Assembly (NCBI RefSeq): GCF_001611675.1
Contig: NZ_CP014766.1
Location: 3,658,001 to 3,722,000 of the forward strand
Source: Pontibacter akesuensis
GTDB taxonomy: Bacteria; Bacteroidota; Bacteroidia; Cytophagales; Hymenobacteraceae
DNA: 64,000 bases
Direction of reading: 5' to 3'
The notes beneath the pieces were generated by a model. The model made no database searches. It had not been told where the DNA came from and worked only from the letters and a program-made list of their open reading frames with translations. The position numbers and the translations under genes are program-made. Within the stretch, counting starts at the first letter, position 1; each line of letters opens with the position of its first letter. This document shows positions 34,620 through 43,736 of this stretch, one piece after another.

Positions 34620-35801
34620 CTACTCCTCATGCAAAGCCGTGGCGGGAAGTATGGCTGCGGCTTGTCGGCTGGGATAGAAGGCGCACAGGGCTGTGAGCAG
34701 GTAGATGATGCCAACAGCACACAGCAAGGCTGTGAAGTATACTTCCGATTCTACCTGAAAAACCTGCAGCAGCGGAAACTGCACCGCAAAGAAAACGCCC
34801 AGCAACAGGCCAAACGTAGCCAGCACCAGCACCTCTCCTATAAACTGCCAGTAAATTTGGGTTGAGGCTGCGCCAAGTGCCCTGCGCAGCCCAATTTCCC
34901 CATTTCGGCGGCTGATGTTGTACCAGAGCACACCGAAAAGCCCCAGCGCTACATTAAGGATAAGGAACCCACAAACCAGCCCCAGTGCGATCATGGGAAT
35001 CAGGGTTAGCTTTGATTTACTCTGTCGCATTTTTTCCAGGGTGGAAACCTCTAATGTCCAGTCCTTGGAAATACCGGAAATCTCACGCACCATTTTTTCC
35101 TCAAAAGCCACACCAGTGCCTGGCTTCACCCGGATCAGGAGTTCGCTCCAAAAAGAAGTGTTGCTTTCAGAAAGGTTGATACGTTCAAAAAAAGCAGGTT
35201 CTTCGGCCGAGAATTCGCTGGAGGCCCGGTAGTGATCTAATACGCCTACGACCTGGTAGTTAATCGTGTCATTTTTCGGGAACACCTTACCCACGGCATC
35301 CTCCTCCCCAAACAGTTGTTGTTTCAGTTTGCCGTTAATTACAATCGGCACGTGGTGCGTGGCATCGTCTTGCGGCCCAAACCAGCGGCCTTGGCTTACC
35401 TGCAGTTGCATTACATCCTTAAAGTCTTGCTGCACATGGTATTCGTCTGCCACCAGCTCTTTTACCTTGCTATACGATAGGAAAGTATTCATCCGGCTAA
35501 AGGCAAAAGGAGCATTGCTTGTGGTGAGGGAGGCATGATTCACTTCATCGAATGCCCGTACGCGCTGTATCACCTGCTCCAGGTTTTGATGATTGAGGGC
35601 AGCGGAATCGGTACTGGGGCGCATCGTGAGCAGCCACACGCTTTCATGTTTAAATCCCAGCGGTTTGGTATAGTTGCGCACGTTATAGAAAATGAAGCTT
35701 AGCACTGCAAACAGTACCAGAAAGCAAAAGAAGATTTCGGTGATCAGCAGGAAGTTACTTTTCTTCCGGTTCCAGATCAGTTTAAAGAGATGGCGTATCA
35801 T
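34620..35801 (-). CDS. MacB/FtsX-type ABC transporter permease (second of a pair)
   Basis: 393 residues with the FtsX/MacB plan: one N-terminal transmembrane segment (NFLLITEIFFCFLVLFAVLSF), a large periplasmic domain (about 45-270) and three C-terminal transmembrane segments (LIPMIALGLVCGFLILNVAL and following) with the conserved cytoplasmic motif NGEIGLRRALGA. It pairs with the permease encoded by the previous gene; their ends overlap by 4 bp (ATGA), indicating coupling and a likely heterodimer. Such mechanotransmission permeases do not import; they drive export through a tripartite complex. Confidence 0.9.
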   Translation of the reverse strand: MIRHLFKLIWNRKKSNFLLITEIFFCFLVLFAVLSFIFYNVRNYTKPLGFKHESVWLLTMRPSTDSAALNHQNLEQVIQRVRAFDEVNHASLTTSNAPFAFSRMNTFLSYSKVKELVADEYHVQQDFKDVMQLQVSQGRWFGPQDDATHHVPIVINGKLKQQLFGEEDAVGKVFPKNDTINYQVVGVLDHYRASSEFSAEEPAFFERINLSESNTSFWSELLIRVKPGTGVAFEEKMVREISGISKDWTLEVSTLEKMRQSKSKLTLIPMIALGLVCGFLILNVALGLFGVLWYNISRRNGEIGLRRALGAASTQIYWQFIGEVLVLATFGLLLGVFFAVQFPLLQVFQVESEVYFTALLCAVGIIYLLTALCAFYPSRQAAAILPATALHEE

Positions 35802-37039
35802 TTCGAGCCTCCTTTCAGCGCCTCTACGGCATGTAAACGTGACATTCTATAGGCAGGGAGTACCCCTGAAATCAATCCAAAGACAAGACAGAGCACCAAA
35901 CCCATGGCAAACACACGCAGGTTCAGCCCCAGGTTGGCATATATTATAATGCCGCTGTCGTTGATGAGCCAAAGCACCGCTGCCGACAGTGCAAAACCCA
36001 GCAGCCCGCCAAGGAGCGTCAGGAAAATGTTCTCGATCAGGAACTGCCCGATGATGGTGGAGGAGGTAGCGCCGAAGGCCTTACGTACACCAATTTCGGA
36101 GGATCGCTCCATGATGCGGCTGATGTTAATGTTCACCAGGTTAATAGTAGGCAGCAGCATGAACAGGAACGCCAATCCGCCGAGGAGAACATAGAGCAGG
36201 CCCACGCCTGGCTCTTTTCCGTTGTTTAAAAAAGTGCGGGCGATGCTTTCCAGAAACGTGTCAGGGAAGGAATAGAGTTGAGATCTATCCTTGCTATGCT
36301 GTCGCTCCAGTTCCTGCATCATGGCGGCATACTCTGCTTTTATTTTAGGCACGTCTCCGGAATTTTTGGCCTTGATGGTGGCAAAATAGGAGCCACGCAG
36401 CCCCGGCTTGTTAAAGTCCTGGCTTTTGAGCGTGATTGGCACCCATACATCGGCATAGGACTGCACGCGCAGCACCGGCACGTTCTCCACCACGCCCACC
36501 ACTTTGTACTTCACCTGGTCTACCTCTATGTACTGTCCAATCGCTTCGCCTGTGCCGAAATACTGTTTGCGGGTATTTTCGTTGATTACCGCTACCCGGC
36601 TGGCACTTTCTACTTCCTGGCGGCTGAAGGCACGTCCCTGCAGGAAGTTAAATTCCAGAATGTCCCAGAACTCGCGGTCCGTATACTTGATGTCGATTGC
36701 CAGTTTTCGGTTGTTCACGTAGCTGTTCACCTGGTAAAAAACAGAGTTGATGGAGACTTCCTCAGGTGATTTCAAAGTGCGCACGTGGCGGTCCAGGAAA
36801 TAGTAGCTGGGCGGTCCGCTGCTACTGTAGCCCTCCTCAGAGAATTCACGCATCTGGTTCACAAACAGGAGCCGGTCCGTGTCCCGTTCCGGCATCTGCG
36901 GCCCGAAAGTATGATCGAAGAGCGAAGAAGCCACCACCAGCACCATTAGGGTAAAGCTGATGCCGAAGAGGCTGATGAAGGTAAAGAACCTGCGCCGCAG
37001 GAGCACCTTCCAGGCAACTTTTATATAGTTCTTCAGCAT
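35798..37039 (-). CDS. MacB/FtsX-type ABC transporter permease (first of a pair)
   Basis: 413 residues. N-terminal transmembrane segment (FTFISLFGISFTLMVLVVASS), periplasmic domain with the MacB-PCD-like pattern (VAVINENTRKQYFGTGEAIG), and three C-terminal segments with RSSEIGVRKAFGAT between them. It starts 2 bp after the ATPase stop and overlaps the next permease by 4 bp. Predicted partner of the downstream permease in a heteromeric MacB-like transporter. Substrate unknown; antibiotics, lipids or peptides are typical for the family. Confidence 0.91.
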   Translation of the reverse strand: MLKNYIKVAWKVLLRRRFFTFISLFGISFTLMVLVVASSLFDHTFGPQMPERDTDRLLFVNQMREFSEEGYSSSGPPSYYFLDRHVRTLKSPEEVSINSVFYQVNSYVNNRKLAIDIKYTDREFWDILEFNFLQGRAFSRQEVESASRVAVINENTRKQYFGTGEAIGQYIEVDQVKYKVVGVVENVPVLRVQSYADVWVPITLKSQDFNKPGLRGSYFATIKAKNSGDVPKIKAEYAAMMQELERQHSKDRSQLYSFPDTFLESIARTFLNNGKEPGVGLLYVLLGGLAFLFMLLPTINLVNINISRIMERSSEIGVRKAFGATSSTIIGQFLIENIFLTLLGGLLGFALSAAVLWLINDSGIIIYANLGLNLRVFAMGLVLCLVFGLISGVLPAYRMSRLHAVEALKGGSK

Positions 37040-37041
37040 GG

Positions 37042-37743
37042 CTATACTTGTTGCAGGTTGGCAAACACTTTGGCGTCGGATACTTGCTGCCCGTCTGAGA
37101 AACGCACCAGGCGCTCGGTTTTCTGAGCCATGTTTTCATCGTGCGTCACCATCACAATGGTGGTTCCTTCCAACCTGTTCAGTTCCAATAAAATCTGCAT
37201 AATCTCTTCACCCATCACCGAGTCCAGGTTTCCGGTAGGCTCGTCGGCAAGTATAATCTGGGGCGCCCCGATCAAGGCTCGTGCAATGGCAACCCGCTGG
37301 CGTTGCCCTCCCGACAATTGGCCAGGGTAGTGCTTTGTGCGGGCGCTCAGGCCTACTTTCTCCAGAGCAACCCTGGCTTTTTTGGTGCGGTCTGAGGCTG
37401 AGCTGCCTTTGCGGTAGAGGAGGGGCAGCTCAACATTATCAAGCACGCTCAGGTCATTTACCAAGTGGTAGCTCTGGAAAACAAACCCGATCTTCTCATT
37501 GCGAATATTTGCCAACTCGGCGTCCTTATAGCTGTGGATCGGCTTGCCGTCAATTTCCACGAGGCCGCTGCTGGGCACATCCAGCAGGCCCATGATGTTG
37601 AGCAGCGTGGACTTGCCGCAGCCCGATGGACCCATGATGGAAAGAAATTCGCCTTTCGGAACCGTCAGGTTCACGTTCTGCAGGGCCACCGTCTCAATGG
37701 ACTTGGTTTGGTAGACCTTCTCGATGTTTGATAGCGTGATCAT
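37042..37743 (-). CDS. ABC transporter ATP-binding protein (LolD/MacB-like)
   Basis: 233 residues. Walker A GPSGCGKST (about 40-48), Q-loop FVFQSYHLVNDLSV, signature LSGGQRQRVAIARAL, Walker B IILADEPTGNLD, H-loop MVTHDEN. This is the LolD/MacB/FtsE branch, whose members power FtsX-type permeases, two of which follow directly. Length is usual. It lies about 100 bp beyond the TolC gene. Confidence 0.95.
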   Translation of the reverse strand: MITLSNIEKVYQTKSIETVALQNVNLTVPKGEFLSIMGPSGCGKSTLLNIMGLLDVPSSGLVEIDGKPIHSYKDAELANIRNEKIGFVFQSYHLVNDLSVLDNVELPLLYRKGSSASDRTKKARVALEKVGLSARTKHYPGQLSGGQRQRVAIARALIGAPQIILADEPTGNLDSVMGEEIMQILLELNRLEGTTIVMVTHDENMAQKTERLVRFSDGQQVSDAKVFANLQQV

Positions 37744-37844
37744 AGTTTTAAATTAATGCTTTTACAGATTCTATTGCTGCTGCTTAGTAGATAAATATGT
37801 TGACCGTTGTGGTGTGTTAAAATATTCTGCCGTTAGTAGTTTGA

Positions 37845-39326
37845 TCATAGCTTCTCCTGTTCTTTTGCCTGCAGCACTTCCTGGCGCTCAAAGTCATAAA
37901 GCGTCAGTTGGCGAAGCTGGTAAAAGGCCTCCCAAAAAGCGCTTAGCGAGGCAATGTAGGCGCGTGTGGCCTGGTCTTTCTCGGCAAGGGCAATGTTAAG
38001 TTCTGTAATGCTGATGCGGCCGATCAGGAAGGTGTTCTTAGCTATTTCATAGCGTTCTGTGGCAATGGCATCAGCCTCGGCTGTGCTTTTGATGCGTTCC
38101 CGGAGCGTGTTGTACTGGTTCACCTGGGTGATCACAGCCTGCTCAAAATTTGTTTCTTCCTGGCTGATGGTATAAGCCACCAGCTGCTGGTTCAGGGTGG
38201 CTACTTTGGTGATGGAGCGCTGGCGGCCCCAGTCGAGGAGCGGCATGCTGAAGCCCAGGCGCGCGCGCTGCTGGTTCTCCGGGTGACTGTAAATGTCTGA
38301 CAGGTACTGGCCCTGGTCCGTTAAGCCGAAGGTGGCAAATATGCTGGCGTTAAAACCGTTGTCGCCACGGGCTTTGGCAGTCAGGCTTTCGGCCTCCAGC
38401 AACCTGCGCCGGAAATTTATACTTTCCTTGCGGTTCTTTTTCGCCTCTGCCAGGGCTACCTCCGCCAGCACCACTCCCTCTGGTAAATTGGTGGGTGCTA
38501 CCAGGCTGATGCTGTTGCTTTGCGCCAATCCCACGTAATTGCTTAGTGCCAGTGCGGCGGTTTGCTCGTCCAAAGAGGCTTGTGCCAGGGCAAGATCGGC
38601 GTTCAGCACCGCCAGGCGCAACTGCAGCAGGTCGTTTTTTGATAAGCGGCCCAAGTTGTACTTCTCCTGAGCCACCTGGTACAGCGTATCGTTGCTGGTT
38701 CTGTTTTGGGCGGCGATGCGCTGGTTGATCTGGGCCAGCAGCAAATCGAAGTATAAACGAGTGGCGGTTACGGCTACCTGCTCCAGGTCCTCCACGTACT
38801 GCTTCTGCGACTCTTCGTAACGCAGCGGCTCAATTTTCCGCGTCCAGCGGAGGGCGTTGTAGGCAAACAGCGGCTGCTCAAATCCGATGATGGCGGGGTT
38901 GCTGTTGTAGCGCGTCATCTTGCGTTCAAAGTCATCAAAACGCTGCATGAGCGAAGTAACAAACACCCTGCCGCCGGTCGGGCTGATCACCTGGCTCAAG
39001 GTAAGGCCAATGTCTGAGCTGTTGATAGTTACCGGCCGGAATTCGATGGTGCCGTCTGGCTGAATTACAGGATTAATTGTGCGGCTGAAATCAGGGAGCG
39101 TGCCAGAAAGGCTGAGTTGGGGGCGGTACTCCGAACGCACACTGCGCCACTGCCAGTAGCTCGTTTCCCGGCTGGTCTCCACCTGCAGCGCCTCCGTAGA
39201 CTGCTCCTGCGCCAAAGCAATCACCTCCTTCAGGCTTAGTTGCCGGGTAGCAGGCTGTGCCATACTTGGGCCGCAGGGCAGCACGAAGCACAAAAATAGC
39301 AAAGTATGCGCAAAAAGGTGTTTCAT
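37845..39326 (-). CDS. TolC family outer membrane channel protein
   Basis: 493 residues from ATG 39326, which opens a signal peptide (MKHLFAHTLLFLCFVLPCG, cleaved near SMAQ); the in-frame start at 39365 adds 13 residues. Two internally similar halves rich in long helices (LRLAVLNADLALAQASLDEQ, LNIALAEKDQATRAYIASLS) are typical of TolC/OEP proteins. It provides the outer-membrane exit for the MacB-like pump encoded around it. The 5' gap to the adaptor gene is 136 bp and could hold a promoter. Confidence 0.92.
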   Translation of the reverse strand: MKHLFAHTLLFLCFVLPCGPSMAQPATRQLSLKEVIALAQEQSTEALQVETSRETSYWQWRSVRSEYRPQLSLSGTLPDFSRTINPVIQPDGTIEFRPVTINSSDIGLTLSQVISPTGGRVFVTSLMQRFDDFERKMTRYNSNPAIIGFEQPLFAYNALRWTRKIEPLRYEESQKQYVEDLEQVAVTATRLYFDLLLAQINQRIAAQNRTSNDTLYQVAQEKYNLGRLSKNDLLQLRLAVLNADLALAQASLDEQTAALALSNYVGLAQSNSISLVAPTNLPEGVVLAEVALAEAKKNRKESINFRRRLLEAESLTAKARGDNGFNASIFATFGLTDQGQYLSDIYSHPENQQRARLGFSMPLLDWGRQRSITKVATLNQQLVAYTISQEETNFEQAVITQVNQYNTLRERIKSTAEADAIATERYEIAKNTFLIGRISITELNIALAEKDQATRAYIASLSAFWEAFYQLRQLTLYDFERQEVLQAKEQEKL

Positions 39327-39462
39327 AATTTTATTTAGGGACACAAGTAGTAAGACAAAAGACACTAGATTTTATAAATTTAAATGAAGGTGATTCTACT
39401 TAGATGCAATGGCTTTTTCTAAGTATGCATGATGCTCGAGTTTATTATTAAAGTATAGCGGC

Positions 39463-40707
39463 TCATTTCAGCTTTACTTTTTCCATGTGCTGGAATTCCT
39501 TCATCTCTGAGACCACCACCACATCTCCTGGCTGCACGCCTGTTTCCAATTCCACGAAATCGCTGTTGCTTACCCCAACTTTGGCAGGCGTGCGGATGAG
39601 TTCATCTCCACGCAGCACGAACACCTGGTCTTCTGAGGCGCTGTTGAAGTATGGCCCGTTCTTTACCCGCAGCGTATTAGGCTTGGTGGCGGTCGTAACA
39701 AACACCTCCACGCGCAGGCTCGGCCGCAGCACCTGGTGCGCCTCTTCTGAAAGGGCCACATAAAAGGTGATAGTGCCGTTGCTGACGGTGGGGTTGATGG
39801 ATGAGATGGTACCTGCCAGGTTCGTTTCATTGACACGCACAGTGGTTGCGTCGCCTAAGTGCAGCTGCTCTGCAAAAGCATCCGATATGGTAGCCTGCAC
39901 CCGGAAACTGCTGAGGTCAGCTAGCCGCGCGATTACTTCGCCAGCGTTCACGTTGCTGCCCACTTCGCTGTTTACCCACGTGACCACCCCAGGGCTGGAA
40001 GCACGCACCTCTGCCTGCTGCATTTTGCGCTCCAGCTCCTCCAGCGAGCGGCCGTTCATCGCCAGCGTGAAGCCCAGTTCCTGCTCATCCGCTTTCAGGA
40101 GCTTTCGTTCACTGGCAATGTCACGCTCTAGCTGCGCCAGCTCCCGCTGCGCAATCTTCAGGTTCAGTTCAGCCTGCTTTACCTGCTCCAGTGTGCCACC
40201 GCCTATCTTTAGCAGGTATTGCTCATCTTCCAGCCGCGCCTGCAGGCTTTTCACGTGCATGCGCTTAATAGCCAGTTCCGATTCCAGGCCATTGAGTTTC
40301 TTTTCCAGTTGCAGGCGCAGCTGCACGCTTTTGTGCTGGTTCAGCTGCTGCTCGTCTTTCATTTTGTCGTAAGCGAGTTGGGTGAAGGAGCGGTCGAGGA
40401 GGAGCACCTGGTCGCCAGCCTGCACCTGTGCACCTGTGCTGCGCACCACCTGCTCAATGCGCGCCTGTATAGGGCTGGTGAGCACCAACTCATGCTCCGG
40501 CACCACTACGCCTGATGCAGTGAGCGTAGCAGCCACCAATCCACGGGACACAGTGGCCGTTCGAATATCGCTGCGCGCAATACCCGGCACTAGCAGGCTC
40601 CTGAAACCTAGCACAGCTACAAGTACCAGGGCTATCGCTACCCCTATTTGCCAGAGGCGCTTTTTCTTTTGAGCTTGTTTGGTAGCGGCTGATAATTCGC
40701 GATCCAT
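39463..40707 (-). CDS. HlyD/MacA-type periplasmic adaptor protein
   Basis: 414 residues. N-terminal membrane anchor (LWQIGVAIALVLVAVLGFRSLL), lipoyl/barrel-sandwich halves on either side (LTSPIQARIEQVVRSTGAQV near 85 and VRASSPGVVTWVNSEVGSNV near 235), a long helical hairpin between them (about 115-225), then beta-barrel and membrane-proximal domains (ATISDAFAEQLHLGD, VELETGVQPGDVVVV). First gene of the seven-gene efflux/regulator run. With TolC, the ABC ATPase and two permeases it completes a MacAB-TolC-like tripartite exporter. Confidence 0.93.
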   Translation of the reverse strand: MDRELSAATKQAQKKKRLWQIGVAIALVLVAVLGFRSLLVPGIARSDIRTATVSRGLVAATLTASGVVVPEHELVLTSPIQARIEQVVRSTGAQVQAGDQVLLLDRSFTQLAYDKMKDEQQLNQHKSVQLRLQLEKKLNGLESELAIKRMHVKSLQARLEDEQYLLKIGGGTLEQVKQAELNLKIAQRELAQLERDIASERKLLKADEQELGFTLAMNGRSLEELERKMQQAEVRASSPGVVTWVNSEVGSNVNAGEVIARLADLSSFRVQATISDAFAEQLHLGDATTVRVNETNLAGTISSINPTVSNGTITFYVALSEEAHQVLRPSLRVEVFVTTATKPNTLRVKNGPYFNSASEDQVFVLRGDELIRTPAKVGVSNSDFVELETGVQPGDVVVVSEMKEFQHMEKVKLK

Positions 40708-40894
40708 CGTTCTGATTTATTAATTCTTCAGAGCTATATAGCCAATTTAAATGCCAATAGTATAATACATTGTATATCAATTAATTAAGAATATTTGCCG
40801 CGAATTTAAGTTAGATATAAGTGTTCAGTTATGAACAGGTTGTTCGTTTTTAAGAGGTCGGATTTGCCGCTTTGTGCCCTTGTTTTCCGTAAGT

Positions 40895-41344
40895 ATGGAA
40901 GCCATGAGAAACGCAGCTTTAAGTTACCTTCTTGCCCGCCTGCCCATTGGCATGAGCATGCTCGGCCACGGCATAGTGCGCCTGCCCAAACTAAATGAAT
41001 TCAGCGAGGGCATGGCCGCTAACTTCAACAATACCTGGCTGCCACAGGCATCGGTGGAGGTGTTTGCCTATTTCCTTCCCTACCTGGAGCTGAACATCGG
41101 GCTTTTGCTTTTGCTGGGGCTGTTTACCCGCGCCGCATCAGTGGTGGGAGTCTTGCTGATGGTGGTGCTGATCTTTGGCTCCAGTCTGCAGGAAAACTGG
41201 AGCGGCGTAGCCATCCAAATGTTCTATGGCTTATACTTCGCCCTGCTGCTTGCCTTTGAGCACAAGTATAACCGCTACTCCATCGACAACGGCATCCGGG
41301 GCCGCCGCAGCCGGAAAAAGAATGCCGCCGCGGCAACTAGCTAA
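40895..41344 (+). CDS. DoxX-family small membrane protein
   Basis: About 149 residues (ATG 40895; ATG 40904 is an equally plausible start). Four transmembrane segments and the DoxX pattern RLPIGMSMLGHGIVRLPKL, YLELNIGLLLLLGLFTRAASVVG. Short basic C-terminal tail (RGRRSRKKN). Family members have been linked to thiosulfate oxidation or membrane redox stress, but the exact role here is unknown. It is divergent from the efflux operon, so its promoter shares the 40708-40894 gap; 75 bp separate it from the aminopeptidase gene. Confidence 0.85.
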   Translation: MEAMRNAALSYLLARLPIGMSMLGHGIVRLPKLNEFSEGMAANFNNTWLPQASVEVFAYFLPYLELNIGLLLLLGLFTRAASVVGVLLMVVLIFGSSLQENWSGVAIQMFYGLYFALLLAFEHKYNRYSIDNGIRGRRSRKKNAAAATS

Positions 41345-41419
41345 GTACGATTAACGCGCATCAGCCAAGCATTTCTCCCCATCTTTCGTTAATTTGCCCT
41401 AAACCGAAAATTTGAGCAA

Positions 41420-43195
41420 ATGACCTACAAAGAAAGACTAGCAGCCATTCAGAGCCAGATGAAAGGGGAGGGTGTGAGCGCCTACATTATTCCGTCGGCC
41501 GATCCACACATAAGCGAATACCTTCCAGACCGTTACAAATGCATTGAATTTGCCTCGGGCTTTACCGGTTCGGCTGGCACGCTGGTGATCACGCAGGACT
41601 TCGCCGGCCTCTGGACGGATGCCCGCTACTTTGTGCAGGCAAATGAACAATTGGCCGGTACCGGCTTTGAGCTGGTAAAACTACAGGCCCAGGGCGCACC
41701 GGAGTACATCACCTGGCTGGCAGACCGCCTGCCGGAGGGCGCCACGGTGGCGTTTGATGCGAAGCTGATCTCGGTGGGGCTGGCGCAGCAGCTGGAATCC
41801 ATGCTTTCGCCGCTGGGTATCAGCCTGAACAGCGACCGCGATTACCTGGACCCGATCTGGCTGGAAAGGCCTGAACTCCCGGTAGCTCCTGCCTTTCTAT
41901 TGGCAGAAGATACTGTGGGGGAGTCGCTGCAAAGCAAGCTGGAGCGGCTGCGTGCGGCTCTGAAAAAGCACAGAGCCGAGTACCACCTGATCTCTTCGTT
42001 AGATGACCTGGCCTGGCTCTTCAACCTGCGCGGTTCCGATGTGAAGTGCAACCCGGTGGTGCTAAGTTTCGCGCTCATTGGACAGGAGAAAGCCATTCTT
42101 TTCATCAACACCACCAAGCTTAGCGACGAAGACCAGCACCGCCTGGTAGAAGCAGGGGTGAGCCTGGAGGCATACGACCTGGTGGAGCGGGCTGTAGCCG
42201 GTGTACCGGGCAATAGCATTCTTATTGACCCGAAGCGCAACTGCTATGCCTTGTATAAAATGCTGCCAAAAGAGGTGCGCGTGATACAGGAGACCAACCC
42301 GACCACCCACTTTAAAGCCGTGAAAAACGAGGTGGAGGTGGCGCACATCCGCCAAACCATGATCAAAGACGGCGTGGCGCTGACGCGTTTCTTTAAGTGG
42401 CTGGAGGAGAACATCGGCAAAGAGAAAATTACAGAACTGTCTGTGGCTGCCAAGGTGCGCGAGTTCAGGGAACAACAGGAGGGATTTGTGGGCGAGAGCT
42501 TCGATACCATTGCCGGTTATAAAGCACATGGGGCCCTGCCGCATTACCGGGTAACACCCGAAAGCGACGCTGAACTGCAGCCAGATGGCCTGTTCCTGCT
42601 TGATTCAGGCGGTCAGTATACTTCCGGCACCACGGATATTACGCGTGTGGTTTCGCTGGGCAACCTGACCGAGGAGGAAAAAACAGACTATACCCTGGTG
42701 CTGAAAGGAATGATTGATGGCTCCACGGCCCGCTACCCGAAAGGCTCCAAAGGGTACCAGATCGATGCTATTTCGCGCAAGCCGCTTTGGGACTATGCCC
42801 GCAACTATGGCCACGGAACAGGGCATGGCGTAGGCTTCTTCCTCAATGTGCACGAGGGCCCGCACGTACTGAATGCCTCACCAACAGCAGTGGACCTGGA
42901 ACTGGGGATGATTTCATCCGTGGAGCCGGGCATCTACCGCAACGGCAAGCACGGCATCCGCATCGAAAACCTGGTGCTCACAGTGCAGGACGAAACGAAC
43001 GAGTTCGGTGAGTTTTATACGTTCGAGCACCTGACCATGGCGCTGATCGATACCACGCCGATAAAGAAGGATTTGCTGGAGCCACACCAAATTAAATGGC
43101 TGAACGATTACCACCAGCAGGTAATCGAACGACTCGGCCCGCACCTTGAGGAGGAGGAACTGGCCTGGTTAAAGGAAAAGGCGAAGCCCATCTAG
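41420..43195 (+). CDS. Xaa-Pro aminopeptidase (M24B, aminopeptidase P-like)
   Basis: 591 residues, the length of the three-domain XPNPEP-type enzymes: two creatinase-like N-terminal domains (IPSADPHISEYLPDRYKCIE, ASGFTGSAGTLVITQDFAGL) and a C-terminal pita-bread metallopeptidase. All metal ligands can be placed: Asp395 and Asp406 (LLDSGGQYTSGTTDITR), His469 (GTGHGVG), Glu502 (SSVEPGIY) and Glu516 (GIRIEN), with spacing equal or close to the human enzyme. It removes the N-terminal residue from peptides with proline in position 2, in the cytoplasm. No signal peptide. A terminator follows. Confidence 0.95.
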   Translation: MTYKERLAAIQSQMKGEGVSAYIIPSADPHISEYLPDRYKCIEFASGFTGSAGTLVITQDFAGLWTDARYFVQANEQLAGTGFELVKLQAQGAPEYITWLADRLPEGATVAFDAKLISVGLAQQLESMLSPLGISLNSDRDYLDPIWLERPELPVAPAFLLAEDTVGESLQSKLERLRAALKKHRAEYHLISSLDDLAWLFNLRGSDVKCNPVVLSFALIGQEKAILFINTTKLSDEDQHRLVEAGVSLEAYDLVERAVAGVPGNSILIDPKRNCYALYKMLPKEVRVIQETNPTTHFKAVKNEVEVAHIRQTMIKDGVALTRFFKWLEENIGKEKITELSVAAKVREFREQQEGFVGESFDTIAGYKAHGALPHYRVTPESDAELQPDGLFLLDSGGQYTSGTTDITRVVSLGNLTEEEKTDYTLVLKGMIDGSTARYPKGSKGYQIDAISRKPLWDYARNYGHGTGHGVGFFLNVHEGPHVLNASPTAVDLELGMISSVEPGIYRNGKHGIRIENLVLTVQDETNEFGEFYTFEHLTMALIDTTPIKKDLLEPHQIKWLNDYHQQVIERLGPHLEEEELAWLKEKAKPI

Positions 43196-43218
43196 TTGTA
43201 GGTTTTTCAGAATGATGG

Positions 43219-43252
43219 AAGGCACAGGCAACAGCTTGTGCCTTTTTCTTTT
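43219..43252 (+). terminator. Rho-independent terminator after the aminopeptidase gene
   Basis: Arms AAGGCACA and TGTGCCTT around a 10-nt loop, followed by TTTCTTTTT, about 24 bp after the stop at 43195. Confidence 0.75.
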
Positions 43253-43736
43253 TAAACTGGTGCAGGCGCCGGCACAGAGAACAGTTTTGCCATTGCGAGC
43301 ACAGTGGAGGCAGGAGCAGCATAGAGCGAGCGTAGCCCTAAGGAATCTATCCGGAATTCTAAAAAATCTCTCCTGTCGTCGGATGAGAATAAAGGGAAAT
43401 TGTGGGTGAAGAATTTAACAGTTGTGCTCGCCTCTATTGAGAATCATTCAAGTACAATAGCGCCAAGTATGCGTTTGCAGCACCAAGACACAAGCAGACT
43501 CTGTTCCCCAGGCTCTCTTCACTATAATTCGATCAACAAATAACGAATAACGAGCAACGAATATCGATACCCGTGCGATCAACTAACAACGAGCAGCGAA
43601 CAACAAACTTAAGTAGTGTAGAACGGAAAGCAGACAGTCGTGCAAGTATAAATTTCCCTCAAAAAGCTTCTGTTCCCGCAACCTTTCCGACGAAAAGGAA
43701 TAAAAGTAGAGGTTGAGTATCCTTTACGCGTATCCT
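43253..43736. other. Intergenic region with short dispersed repeats; no gene seen
   Basis: About 480 bp. It contains two copies of a CGATCAAC-headed, AACGA-rich sequence (from 43530 and 43576) that recurs near 46372 and 46578. No coding frame of note. The promoter of the gene at 43737 should lie at the right end. Confidence 0.6.
43530..43606 (+). repeat. Two degenerate CGATCAAC/AACGA-rich repeats
   Basis: CGATCAAC at 43530 and 43576, each followed by runs of AACGA/AACAA-like pentamers to about 43606. Related copies are at 46372-46379 (inverted) and 46578-46585. Confidence 0.55.

Noticed and set aside
40862..40880. Sequence resembling a -24/-12 sigma-54 promoter upstream of the adaptor gene
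   Set aside because: On the minus strand it reads GGGCAC then GGCAA, but the GG-to-GC spacing is one base off and the TTGC element is missing.
43530..43606. Possible CRISPR-like array
   Set aside because: Repeats are short, degenerate and lack regular spacers; no cas genes are nearby.
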